Source: Oegoconia quadripuncta
Lineage: Eukaryota > Arthropoda > Insecta > Lepidoptera > Autostichidae
Direction: 5' to 3'
Assembly (NCBI GenBank): GCA_949316235.1
Contig: OX438760.1
Coordinates: forward strand, 560,501 to 624,500
DNA length: 64,000 bases
The notes under the pieces are model-generated. The model was not told where the DNA came from. It saw only the letters and a list, made by a program, of their open reading frames with translations, and searched no databases. The translations under genes and the position numbers were made by a program. How positions within the stretch are numbered: position 1 is the first letter of the stretch; each line of letters opens with the position of its first letter. Below, one piece after another: positions 49,666 through 60,742 of the stretch.

Positions 49666-49749
49666 GGTGTCGATTCGGATGTACACCAACTAAACCAAAC
49701 CAAACATTTTAGTTTAGTTAAGTTGGTGTACATCCGAATCGACACCATT
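49666..49749. mobile_element. palindromic MITE, copy 2
   Basis: GGTGTCGATTCGGATGTACA and its inverse border an 84-bp element; ATT flanks both sides. Confidence 0.8.
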
Positions 49750-50396
49750 ATCTTTCTTCTGGCGTGGTCGGGTAACAATCAAGTAAAAATTAAGTAACGC
49801 AATATGATTTTTAAAACACCCGCATATTAGAGGGAAATGGTCCAAACCACCTCGCTTGTACTGTTAATCAAATTAACAGCCATATAACATTCACATACGA
49901 TATGAAAACCGTAACGGAGGTATAAATTAAATACCATTTCGCCGGTACTTTTGTAGAACATCGTATCTGAAAATGGGGATAACAAGAACAAAGTGAAAAT
50001 TTCAGATCAACTAACAATTTCACTTGGAATTACTTAATTTGTCGGTGCATTCGCAGTTGGTCCAATTAGCGACAGGTCCAATTAAAATAGTTCCAGCTAG
50101 ATAAATAGAATTTTATGTTTCGCAAAGTAATTTTTGGACGTTTTTAATTTATAATAAGGTATACATATAAATTTATTTATAATATAACTACTAGGAACAT
50201 TAAAATTATTATATTTAAATAATTTTAATACGACACACACACACCCATATATATATACAAAATTTATATAACTCACAATTGTTATGTAGATACAGATTTT
50301 TTTTGTAATTTTTCCTTTTTTTGTTTCATTTTGGTGGTGTTGTTATACTTATTAGTTCTGTTGTATTACAATATTTATTTTACATAATGCTAAGTA
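49750..50396. other. AT-rich, no supported feature
   Basis: Short TCCAATTA-type units at 50050-50100 and a (CA)n patch near 50230. Confidence 0.4.
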
Positions 50397-50662
50397 AATA
50401 AATATCCTTAGACATACAAACAGCGCCATCTAGTTCCACAGTAAGCAACTATAGGCTTGTGTTGTAGATACCAGATGGTTGATATACTACATACATAATT
50501 TTTTTTTTGTAAATAAATACTTATTATAAATGAAAACATCCATAACTCGGGTACACATGTCCGTATTCATCACACACACATATGCCCCTAGCGGGATTCG
50601 AACCCGCAACCTTTTGGTATAGTGGTCAGAGTTGCTAACCACTACACCAAACAGGTCGTCTA
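50397..50662 (-). mobile_element. SINE-C, full length
   Basis: AAACAGCGCCATCTAGTTCC ... GGGATTCGAACCCGC ... ACCACTACACCAAACAGGTC. Confidence 0.9.
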
Positions 50663-51310
50663 GAAGTATAACAATACATTCGTTAGTACGCTGTCACTTT
50701 GCAGATGGGCGTTTATAGCTACACTACAGTTTCCATCTACAGTAGCTATCATCTCTAGTTTGTATTGTGTATATTTATTTTTGTATCCAATAAAATTAAT
50801 CTCTCTCTCTCTCTATTCTATCTCTCTAAATCAGGCTTTGATTTTACATAAAGGTTTTTACATTACAAAAAGGTTTTTATATTTCATTATTAATTGTGAA
50901 ATAGCCTGGTATGCAAACGATCTGATTATGTCCAGGGATGTCAAGCGTCATAATCATCACTGCCGAACGAATATGTCCTGTACACAGGAATCTACTGCTG
51001 ACAAACAAATACATGAGCCCTGTTACTGTTTCCAAGCAAATTTTTGATTATCATTACATACCAATATCATCATCATATCAGGTGGACGTCCTCCTTGGGG
51101 GATAGCTGAAAGTCAGTGTTTTGCTCAATGAGCAATCTATACACTGAGCTATGACCCATTTGTACTGTTGCAGCACACACATGCGTTAGTGTTACAATAT
51201 TATGTTATTGTTGTTGATGTGTTACCTTATCTGTGTATCAATATGTATAAGCTAAATGTATGTGTGTGCATGACTGTGGAAACAAATAAAGACTTTATCT
51301 ATCTATCTAC
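50663..51310 (+). mobile_element. LINE fragments and (TC)n, (TCTA)n tails
   Basis: (TC)n at 50800-50826; 50860-50945 LINE-r 3' fragment (inverse); 51095-51310 is a LINE 3' UTR (GCTGAAAGTCAGTGTTTTGC ... AATAAAGACTTTATC) ending in TCTA repeats, also found at 53800-54035. Confidence 0.5.
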
Positions 51311-51519
51311 TGAACATAGGTCTATCCCATAGACTTCTATTGCTGTTGTATGGTCTCTATTCCAGAACTTTAATACCCCAATGATCATGAGTGTCACTTC
51401 AACATACCATCAAATTCCTAAAATAACACTTAATTTGTAACTAGAGTGTTGATCGTAGACTCGACAACCTCACAACCTAATATTTTTAGGAGGAAATTCC
51501 ACAGAGAAATTGCTAAAGG

Positions 51520-51905
51520 CCTATAGTAGGACGTGTATTTTCTCCCTCCTTCTGCGAGACAGTCATGCTCCAGAAGGAGGCCGCAGAGCGGGATCGGGAG
51601 AGGGCCGATCCCGCACACAGGAGGCGACGTCGGGGGGGCGGCAACGCTCGCTTGCCCCCCTACACATCGCCCGAGGGTCGCGGGCGGCTACATCTCGGGG
51701 TGATGTAGTCGTCGGACGCGGCCTGAAAGAGGATGACACCCCCCCGGAGCGACCGGGGGGGTGTCGTCGCATCGGGCCCTGCCGCGCTTCGTACCGCTCG
51801 CTGATCGCGGTATGAGGCACGACAGCGCCCCCTACGGAGGGTGCGCTAGACGCCCTCCGGGAATGGGTCTCCCCTTGTGGGGGGGCCTGGAGCCACCTTG
51901 TGTTC
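51520..51905. other. GC-rich island with a 13-bp perfect hairpin
   Basis: Strongly GC-rich block, probably a non-LTR element fragment (Arg-rich frames on both strands, no clear domain). GACACCCCCCCGG at 51735-51747 and its inverse at 51753-51765 form a perfect stem with a 5-nt loop. Boundaries are sharp against AT-rich flanks. Confidence 0.5.
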
Positions 51906-53160
51906 CGTTAAGAAAAGGACTTGTATTTTGAGAACATAACTTCACAGGTTTTTATTGCATCAAAATCCAATTTAGAGTAAAATTTCAGATACAAAGTTTT
52001 ATGAGAGCACCGACTGTTTCCCATTTCCCAAATGGCGTACTTTTCATGACGGTGCCCACAACGAGTTTATTAACATTTAAACCGATTAATCGGGCGCACT
52101 CACTCACCATTAATTTGGGTACGGTGAAAGTTTATAATTTACTCTAAAATTTGCACTTCGAAACATTTCGTTGAACTTACGTGTTTTTTCTTTTGTGTCT
52201 AGCACAATAAATTTTGATAATGACAGCGTAGAGGAAAACTCATGGGAAAAAATGACCGCGTTTCTAAGAAATAAATTAATTTGTTCGGTTGTTCACTTCA
52301 CAATCGATAACAAATAAACAAACAAAGAGCAAGAACAACGGAACAAGGACAATAGCAAGCCAATACAATAGACAAGTACAAACGTTACAATACAAGTGAT
52401 ACGAGTACAGGGTCTAAAATTATTGATCGAATTCCGAAATATATTTAAATAAATATTTGATAATTATGGGAGAGTGAATAACCCGCGACCTCCGAATCGT
52501 AAACCCAATGTTGTTTACATTGAGCCACGGAGGCGGAATAATCAAAAATCACACACACACACAAACACACTCTCACAACACCGTCAACCACATAACACCC
52601 GACTAAAAACGTAGTCCGTAGTCAAAAATACTACATGACAGTTATAGATTTTAGTCGAAATATACTCGTCAATATATTGCCGATATACGAAACAAATAAA
52701 TAATTCTCGGAAAGCCCGTAAAATAGATCAAGTGGAAATATAAAATCTTTTCTGTTATATTACCTACGTAACTCGATTTTCGGTCTGAACTCAACTGAAA
52801 AGGTTCCACGAACGTTGGATACTTATTCAATTTTGTATTTTTTTTTATAGAATTGACTCTCACCTCTTGACTTGAGATGGATTTCACCCTTTAGTATGTA
52901 CCACATGACCACAGTTTGTTCGTGTCGAGGTAAAGTTGGCTTGGAACGTCAATATCATTTAAAAAGCAGTCTAAATAATTTTAATAAAGGATTTTTTATA
53001 TTTTTTTTCGCTCTTGGTACCTCTAGGCAATTCGTCTATACAAAATTTTGTTTACTCATATTGTCAACATTGGAATGTAGTAAAAATAAGTATACACGCA
53101 TCTGTTTGCCTGGTGTCCATGTGCCTCACGAGGGACATGTGGAGAGTTTATAATTATTAA
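51906..53160. other. mostly unassigned
   Basis: 52482-52537 is a SINE-A head fragment (minus). 52190-52317 has an acceptor-like TTTTGTGTCTAG and a 38-codon frame (NFDNDSVEENSWEKMTAFLR) that might be an exon; unsupported otherwise. No LINE or SINE body seen. Confidence 0.35.
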
Positions 53161-53183
53161 TTGGGCCCCACGTTGGGCGCCAC
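53161..53183 (-). mobile_element. candidate LTR-retrotransposon primer-binding site
   Basis: On the minus strand TGGCGCCCAACGTGGGGCCC, which has the TGGCGCCC start and tRNA-acceptor-like character of retroelement primer-binding sites. An LTR would lie at higher coordinates (53184 to about 53530) but no clean TG...CA borders or second LTR were found. Confidence 0.35.
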
Positions 53184-54035
53184 CACAGATCAAACTACCC
53201 TCAATAGTCGTGTAGCAAAAAATCTATCAAATTAAGAAATATCATAGGCCTGGACGGCCTTGGGTAGTTTATATGCAACTAATGTCGTTGATATTTTATC
53301 GAAAACCAAATAGCTGCAGACTAGACAATGATAACGTATGGCGATCGCTGTAGTCTATCATATTCACGTACGTACATTTAAACAACCTTTAAAGTAGAAT
53401 ATTTTTTGTTTGACGCTTAATATAATAATGTCCGACACCGCAGAGCGAGTAAAGAGAGTGAATAAAGTTATAATAAGCAATTACTCTACTTGCAAATTGT
53501 ACGTTTTACTCTTACCACTTTCTGTAACTGTATTTTCTTTTCTGTTGCAATAAAGTGTGTTTGTATTGTATTGTACTCTCTGTCTCTCGTGGAGCATTCG
53601 CATTCTATTCATAGCTACATCATAATGACACAATACTTTCCTGCTATATAACAAGCACATATTAGTAATACACATTCATTTTACACATTGCTTTCTTCTC
53701 CCAGGGTGGGACGGAAGAACAGCGCCCAGTTCTTGGAGCTGAGGATAATGTTGAGTCCCACTCCTCTTTGCCACAGCACACTGTGTATTAATTTTATATG
53801 TTTTGTAGATTGTAGGGGTTGTAACTGAAAACCAGTGTTTCGCTCTTTGAGTGATGTGCCACACTGAGTTATAACCCATTTGTGCTACTGCGACACACAC
53901 TCGCTCTTTGTATTTTCTATTCTTTACTTATAATTGTATGTATATTTCTTTGTAATTTAAAAATTGTGTAGGTGTGTGACTAAATCGCAACTAAATGCTT
54001 TATCTATCTATCATCTATCTATCTAGATTGTTCTT
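53184..54035. other. possible LTR, then LINE 3' UTR
   Basis: 53184-53530 may be the LTR belonging to the site at 53161. 53800-54035 is a LINE end (GAAAACCAGTGTTTCGCTCT ... AAATGCTTTATC, TCTA tail), same family as 51095-51310. Confidence 0.35.
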
Positions 54036-54133
54036 TTCAATGTTTCATATGTCAAGTTTGTTTCTTAGATACATTTAGTGTGTGCCTATTTGTGGCGAAT
54101 AAACTATAATATTTTCATTCTTTCTTTCTTTTC

Positions 54134-54420
54134 GATCAGTGAAACTAAGCAGCAAGCAGTCATTGGATGGGTGACCACTATTAGCATTTTAATACGAGTG
54201 TTTCCGTAATTCAAAGGGTATATTATATAGTCGGACCCTGTTGTTTACAATTGAAGGCAATCATTAAGCCAAGTCAGTGGCCTCAATGGCCTACAGAAGC
54301 GGCTTGAAACTACGCTGCGTCCGTGTGGTGCATTATAACCCATACTCTCCCCTAGAGAGACTAGGCTTTACCCCAACAGTGGACACGTGCAAGGCTGTTG
54401 ATGATGATGATAAGCAAATG
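54134..54420 (+). mobile_element. 5S-rRNA-derived SINE
   Basis: GATCAGTGAAACTAAGCAGC (5S box A region) and TTGGATGGGTGACCA (box C) occur in the right order and roughly the right spacing. They are followed by a body shared with 8650-8820 and a GATGATGATGAT tail. The 5' part of 5S is missing. Structure fits the SINE3 class. Confidence 0.75.
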
Positions 54421-54647
54421 CTGGATGATTTGGTGAACGCTCTCTAAGTATTTCAGGTCTAAGGAGGCCTGAGGTGTGACAGCCACATGATAAGTGTCGG
54501 ATAGAAATAAATAATTTAGTCGGGTCGTTTATGGTTATTAAGTATAATAACTAGAAAACATATATGATACCTTACGCTATTTCAAATAATACTATGTACC
54601 TGCAAATGTCATACAAGAGAGAGAATAGTGCCAGCACAAGCTTTAGG

Positions 54648-54923
54648 CTATGAAAATAAAACAGAAATAACCAGTGTCATGTTGGCCAAAGTCAAACAAT
54701 GTAATTTCCAGTTGCCATCAAAAGTCACTGGCAAAGTCCCCCCGGGTTCGGCATCAGCGGTCACAAAGAGTGTATTAAACAAAATATCCGCTGCGAGCGC
54801 TTCAATGCCCTTCAGCTTGTCCTCATTCAAGTTACAAACGGTAAGAGTTATTTTTACCCTATTGCCCAGGAAGGAGGGTAATGTTTTTCTGATGAATGCA
54901 TAGATTACTATGTTACCTTCCTA
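54648..54923 (-). CDS. unassigned open frame, possible exon
   Basis: 92 codons open on the minus strand to TAG at 54648, with well-mixed composition: KTLPSFLGNRVKITLTVCNL, KGIEALAADILFNTLFVTAD, PVTFDGNWKLHC. No ATG near its start, so if real it is an exon or a remnant. A + strand frame covers the same DNA with a donor-like ACG|GTAAGA. Family not recognised. Confidence 0.3.
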
Positions 54924-55254
54924 AACGGCTTGACCCATTTTGAAGTGCAAGGTGTCGTTCGATTCGTTTTAATCACCAAAATGTCATAGAAAACACGGCG
55001 CTCGCAATATACACTGTCAGGTATTTTTGTTATTTTTGATTTTATATTTGAAAAAAATGTTATTATAATATTTAGTAATATTTATGCTCGGTTTTGCAGC
55101 TGTGGAATTCTTTTAAATGACGAATTTGTTTCTCCAGTAGACACTTCTTACTGTATCGAGGTAAAAAAAGTCAAATTGTTGCTATTTAAGAATTCATGTA
55201 CCTACCGAATAATAACATTGGTCGCGCAAACAAGAAGCATACGATTTTCAAGAA

Positions 55255-55508
55255 ATTGTTGTGTTCCGGTTGTCAGAGATAAGATAGCCAGTCCCCCAAA
55301 TAAGATGGGGTTTCCGAGTCAGTACGCTACCACCTTCACTCCTCCTCATTTTCACTTAACATCAGGTGTGATTGAGGTCAAGCGCTAACCCGTTGTGGAC
55401 AAAAAAAAATCTGCCGCCAAACAGCAATGTTAATGGCATTGTTGTGTTCCGGTTGTCAGAGATAAGGCACGCTTTTATCGTCGGCGTCACCTTCACTTAA
55501 CATCAGGT
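55255..55508 (+). mobile_element. two SINE-A 3' fragments
   Basis: 55255-55410 (GTTGTGTTCCGGTTGTCAGA ... poly-A) and 55411-55508 (CTGCCGCCAAACAGCAATGT ... AACATCAGG). Confidence 0.8.
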
Positions 55509-55930
55509 CAATAAAAACGAAACTGCTATTATTGAGAATTCTGACACCTCCATTTTTGGCATTTGTCTCTTTTCACTTGGAGCACATTATTATTTGTACT
55601 TTGAATTTGAGCGAAAGCGGACATTCCAAATTGGAAATTTTTGAAAATTCCAACTCTTTCTCGTTTATAAGACATGTATTCCATAAGGCAACTGAAAGGA
55701 AATGGATTATTGTAAATTTTTATGAAAGTGACTGAACCACATTTATTTCAACATGAGATACATGTATTATTTGTTAAATTTGGAAATAGGACTATTGCAT
55801 TTTATCTGTCAGTCAGTAAGTTCAAGCTACTATCACGTCGGAAAAGGCCGACATGATGATGATAATTAGATAATAATTGATAATGTTGTCTAGGTAGACA
55901 TATCATCCTTAAGTTCGAAAATGGAGTTCT
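55509..55930. other. no supported feature
   Basis: One 67-codon frame at 55532-55735 without domain or splice context. Confidence 0.4.
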
Positions 55931-55934
55931 CAAC

Positions 55935-56130
55935 CGATATTGGCGCCGGAACGTAATTTTCTTTTTGTCCATGTTCATCTTAAGATCCACTTGCTGATAA
56001 GCTCGATTGAGGTATTCGAGAGTGCGGAGGTCTTCCATCGATTCTGCCATGACTACAATATCGCCGGCAGACCGACGGTGAGTTATATACCTACTCGCCA
56101 TTGATGTTGATGCGGAAACCTTGCCATTTA
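55935..56130 (-). pseudogene. RTE-type reverse transcriptase fragment, active site lost
   Basis: The inverse frame encodes GDIVVMAESMEDLRTLEYLN and LKMNMDKKKI, the region around the RT (F/Y)ADD box. The box reads SAGD here, losing the first catalytic Asp, so the copy is dead. Confidence 0.75.
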
Positions 56131-57274
56131 ATGTTTGAGGTGGTCAATTTAAACAATACAAAAAGTTTTTATTTTCTCTCACAAAAATGTAGGTACAATA
56201 CTTAACAATAGATGCTTAAAATTATAACGTATATAAACTAGTTTTTGAGAGAGACTGGTGTCCGTACTAGGAAACCTGTGTGACAGATCACCAGCCTCTC
56301 ACCCTCTGGAGTGTCTCTCTCATTGTGAGACAGTATGGTCACTATGTGTAGTCCAGTATGTGTGTGTGGGGGGGGGGGGGGGCCTGTGTGTGTGTGTGTG
56401 TGGGGGTGTATATATGTGTATGTATGGGGGTGAGGGTGTATTGTGTGAGTGTTTGTCGAAACAAGTTTGTTATATGTTTGCGCAAATATAGAAATTATAC
56501 ACCTTTATATAATTATAATTAATGAGTGGGGATAGGTATGTCGTTGTTATATAATATTTATTGCATAAATGAATTTATTTAAGCTAATATGACACTATGC
56601 CGTTACAGTAAGTAGTTTCTCCGTGTCTTCATACTCCAATTCCTTCAAACTTCAAGCATTTATTTCAACGTAAGATACATGATATCATTTGTTGAATGTC
56701 AATTTAAATCTACTGGAAATAAAAAAAAGTTTATTGCATTTATTTGACAGTCGGTATGTCCAAGCTACTAATTACTATTAAGTTTGTTAATGATGGCATG
56801 AAGCCGTCAGGGCGCTGACTTAATGTCTATTTCTAATAATGCTTCACATATCGGAGCATGCTTGAGACAAACATATTTATTACAGGAGTTGTATTGGCTG
56901 AGTGCGGTGGTGAGGTAAGCACGAACATTAATAAACAGAATTGAAAAACCGCACGTAGTAAAATTTGGTAACAAAACAGCCGAAGTTTCGCGTCGTTGTT
57001 TGCACAAATATGGCTGCGAACAGCCAACCACCGGTTCCGTACGTTTATGGCAGTTATTTATCATCCCTGCGGGCGATAAGGAAACGACTCTGTTTGTCTT
57101 AAACTGCTATTACTTTTGTGAAATTGGACTGGATTTTTAAAAAAAAATCTACATAATGTCCTGTGTAAGCTAAGATTCCTCAATCTTCTGAATTTGGTCC
57201 AGATTCTTGAATTCTGCTCTTTAGATTGTTTTCGCCTTATGAGAAAAAAAAAAAAACAAAAATCCCAACTAATA
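56131..57274. other. microsatellite and unassigned sequence
   Basis: 56355-56410 is a G/T-rich simple repeat with a run of G. 56807-57064 has a minus frame without domain. No gene supported. Confidence 0.4.
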
Positions 57275-57440
57275 TCATAAATGCGAAAGTTTGTGTATGT
57301 ATGTTTGTATATATGTATGTTTGTTACCTCTTCTCGCTTAAACGGCTGGACAGATTTGGTTGAAATTTGATTGGTAGAAAGATTAGGACCTGCATTAATA
57401 TATAGGCTACTTTTTATCTCGAAAAACTAACTGGTTCCTG
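57275..57440 (+). repeat. dispersed LINE-like 3' repeat
   Basis: AAATGCGAAAGTTTGTGTAT with TATG units, then CTTAAACGGCTGGACAGATT; similar end at 54925-54960 and 11125-11165. Confidence 0.5.
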
Positions 57441-57521
57441 TAGGATATATATTATTAGAGGGATTGCTTTCGAGTCACAGAGTGACGCATTTGGTAGCAG
57501 AACGATATTTTTTATTTATCA

Positions 57522-57804
57522 TAAGTGAAGATGAGGCCGAAGGTGGAAGCGTACTGACCCGGAAACTCAAATACTTGGGTACCTGGCTATCTTATCACTG
57601 ACAACCGGAACATAACAATGCTATTTGCTATTAACATTGCTATTTGGCGGCAGATTTAAATAAGTTGGTGGTAGCTAGCCAGGCGGACATTTAAAATGCC
57701 CTACCACCAACCAAACCGAGTACTAAACATGTACCCCGATTTCGTCCGATTACCTCCGATTCATACACCTTATGTTGTTTACATTGAGCCACGGAGGCGG
57801 TTAA
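57522..57804 (-). mobile_element. SINE-A, 3' end missing
   Basis: From AAGTGAAGATGAGGCCGAAG to GCCACGGAGGCGGTTAA; box B decayed (GATTTCGTCCGATTACC). Confidence 0.85.
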
Positions 57805-57989
57805 CGTCGCGGGTAACAGTTTTTTAATAATATGAAGGATAGCCTAAGAAGAGTCTAAAGTCACGATGACTGTGCCTGAAGATGATCCTCATCTACAATG
57901 CCGAAAAATATTAAGGTGATACAAAAGGCAATGGAACTTTCTATATTGCATTATTGTTGTCAACGTATCATAGCTCGAAATTCCATGAA

Positions 57990-58680
57990 AACTGAAAGTT
58001 GAAGTTATCGATAAGAGAATAATTACGAGGCAAATAAAGGTAGGTTCAACACTTGGCTAGACAGGATGATTGATGGCGAACCCAGGCTACAAAAAGTGAC
58101 CAAGAGGAAATATTGGGTCTTTACCTATGAAATTGGAGTTTTTTTTCTTCGTCAATCATATGTACCAATTCCTGCGATTTTCAAAGCAATATCTAAATTA
58201 GTTTTTTATTTGGAAAATTGAATATTATTTCAAGGTTTCACATGAAATATTTTTTATTTCTGGGCTAAATCACATTAATAAAAAAAAATTGAACAGAGCT
58301 CTTTTCATGTGCTTCCCGTAATCATTTCTTAGATTCGTTGAAACTTTTATAAAGCGGTTACTTTTAAAAATTAACGCTGCCTATACTTAACTTAATGTTA
58401 TCCGATAATACACACAAAGTTTAGCTAAATTTGGATTTGCCGTTCCCAAAAAAAAAAATCAAAAATATTTGTGTGGAGAAAACAGTCTTAATGAAATTCT
58501 TCATAGAAAACGCCAATTTCATAGGTAAGGACCTAATATAAGCACGTTGGTCCAATGACAACGTACAGTTGATACCATTTTACTGGATACGGCTGGCACA
58601 GGACAGCGAGAATTGGCATAATAGAAAAGAGGTCTATTACCCAGCAGTGAGTGTATGTGGCTTGAGAATGACGATGATGA
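57990..58680 (+). pseudogene. LINE C-terminus split by MITE-1
   Basis: Left of the MITE the + strand reads NTWLDRMIDGEPRLQ, right of it IRLAQDSENWHNREEVYYPA, the RTE-like C-terminal pattern, ending in GACGATGATGATC. Confidence 0.5.
58113..58536. mobile_element. MITE-1, complete
   Basis: TTGGGTCTTTACCTATGAAA / TTTCATAGGTAAGGACCTAA ends, TA at 58111-58112 and 58537-58538, 424 bp. Confidence 0.85.
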
Positions 58681-58707
58681 TCAAACTACCATACGGTTCC
58701 TAGTCTC

Positions 58708-59042
58708 TTATTTTTTATATACACAACGGTTTGGTACTTGACCTCAATCACACCTGATGTTAAGTGAAGATGAGGTCGAAAGTGGAAACGTACTGACCCG
58801 GAAACCCCAACACATTTGGGGGACTGGCTATCTTATCTCTGACTACCGGAACACAACAATGCTATTAACATTGCTGCTTGGCGTCAGATTTAGATAAGAT
58901 GGTGGTACCTAGTAGGTAGACATTTAAAATGCCCTACCACCAACCAAACCGAGTACTAAATATGTACCCCGCTGGGGCTCGAACCCGCGACCTCCGAAAC
59001 GTAAACCCAATGTTGTTTACATTGACGCACGGAGGCGGTAAA
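58708..59042 (-). mobile_element. SINE-A, full length
   Basis: Poly-T at 58709-58714, head inverse ACGCACGGAGGCGGTAAAA at the right. Confidence 0.9.
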
Positions 59043-59085
59043 ATTATTAATAAAAAAACAATTACAATTCTAAGAAGATTACCGC

Positions 59086-59180
59086 TATCCGGAATGGCAT
59101 AGGATACCTTTTATCGAAAAAAATTCAACATGGCGTCTGCATATAGCATAATATGTTGTCGGGTTTTTAGGTTTTTATAA
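59086..59180 (+). repeat. 95-bp direct repeat, copy 1
   Basis: CTATCCGGAATGGCATAGGA ... TGTTGTCGGGTTTTTAGG; copy 2 at 62055-62150 in the same orientation, just outside the Gypsy-like nest. Confidence 0.7.
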
Positions 59181-59211
59181 TTTTTTTTTTTATTTTATTT
59201 TTTTTAATTAG

Positions 59212-59640
59212 AATGGGATCGCTTTTGACCTTAATCTGGACTAATGTCAAGATAAGGTCTACGATGAAACGAGCTTTCCCAGAAGATGCCTATTTAACCT
59301 GACTTTAAATAGCTGCGGGTTATATGCGATTGGAAACACAGACGGAGGCAATGCGTTCCACTCTTTAGCCGTGCGCATGAGAAACGAAGACCTAAAACGC
59401 TTGGTCCTTATAAATAGCACGTCAACTAAATGCGGGTGATATCCTGCGGTACGTCTTGAATTTCGATGTAAGAACGGGGATGGCGGGATCAACTCATGCA
59501 GTACTTCAGCACACTCTCCGAAATATATCCGATAGAAGATTGAAAGGCATGCGACTTTCCGTCGGTGTTCAAGGCTGTGTAGATGGGATTCTACCAACTC
59601 TTTGTTGCCTATCAATCGCTTGGCTCTGCGAAATAAATAT
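59212..59640 (-). mobile_element. LINE-q-like 3' end with open C-terminal frame
   Basis: Inverse frame to 59259 encodes RAKRLIGNKELVESHLHSLE, YRIYFGECAEVLHELIPPSP and MRTAKEWNALPPSVFPIAYN. The apparent N-terminus of the frame is TTTGA simple repeat at 59641-59675, not coding. Confidence 0.75.
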
Positions 59641-59989
59641 ATTTTTGATTTGATTTGATTTGATTTGATTTGATACACCTATCGGAAGAACTAAGTTCAA
59701 GGACTACAAGCCTAAGAGATCAACTAGGTAATTTAATATTAAATAGGTATTTATTCTAATAAATTTGAAGTATTATTGTTATAGTCTTTTGATTTTAAGC
59801 TGATTATGAACACATTTTTCTCAGTGCACGTATGTATGTCTATCCTATCGAACATGTTTTCCTTCACATTTGCAGGGTCTTGCTGGAAGAAATCTCTGTT
59901 TAGAGATAAGCTAGTGCATTGCAATGAATTATAAATAATAATAATAAGGTTCCAGGAAGCCGATATATTCTGTCTAAAACCAGGTTAAA

Positions 59990-60012
59990 ACACACACACA
60001 CACACGCACGCA

Positions 60013-60044
<32 letters not shown>

Positions 60045-60046
60045 CA

Positions 60047-60091
<45 letters not shown>
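59990..60091. repeat. (CA)n / (CACG)n microsatellite
   Basis: About 100 bp of AC with a central ACGC block. Poly-(Cys-Val) frames on the other strand are artefacts. Confidence 0.95.
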
Positions 60092-60094
<3 letters not shown>

Positions 60095-60742
60095 TAATTA
60101 AAAATTCTTGTATACTCCCCCTCCCCTCAGGTTCCTATCCCTACCCTTATACCCCATTATCTCAGCTTGTATAAACATCATGTGGAACTCGTTAGCACTT
60201 GCGATCCTAATTTTCATTAATGTCTGGTTTATCCTCATTGATTTGTTTCAGTAATAGTGTAAAGATTAAACATGTAAGATTATAATAATAAAGATGTTGA
60301 TTGTTAAATATATATTTAAATGCTGTTAAGATTTCGTGTGAATAAATAAATAAATAAATAAATAAATAATAACCTTGCCTTAATGAAAAAACAATTACAA
60401 TACTAAGAAGATTAATTTGAAAGAGCGAGCATTTTTATTATTGCAGTATAATGCATTTTGTTCGCTAACCGTTCCTTATTACCTCGTAAATAATATCAAC
60501 ATAATTTATCGTGACGCTTCCGTTTACTAACCCGCCATTTTTCTGGCGCAATTCCAGCGCTGGGGGAAAACAAAACAAGGTTTACAACTATTTATTGTGT
60601 TAGCGTAATTGTGGGCATTCGCATTACCTACCAGATTTGTGGACATTTATTGCGCATGTCACGTATCTTAGCAACCAAATAAATATGTCAGTTGAGAAAA
60701 ATCGGTGTTTTAATTCGTTGTTGTAAATATCTATTACATTGT

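Noticed and set aside
51563..51820. Arg/Pro-rich protein frames in the GC-rich block
   Set aside because: Open frames occur on both strands simply because GC-rich DNA has few stops; no motif.
52190..52317. Possible terminal exon after TTTTGTGTCTAG
   Set aside because: Short frame (NFDNDSVEENSWEKM...), no partner exon, no poly(A) signal nearby; kept only as a note.
59900..60091. Cys-Val repeat peptide
   Set aside because: Translation of a CA microsatellite.
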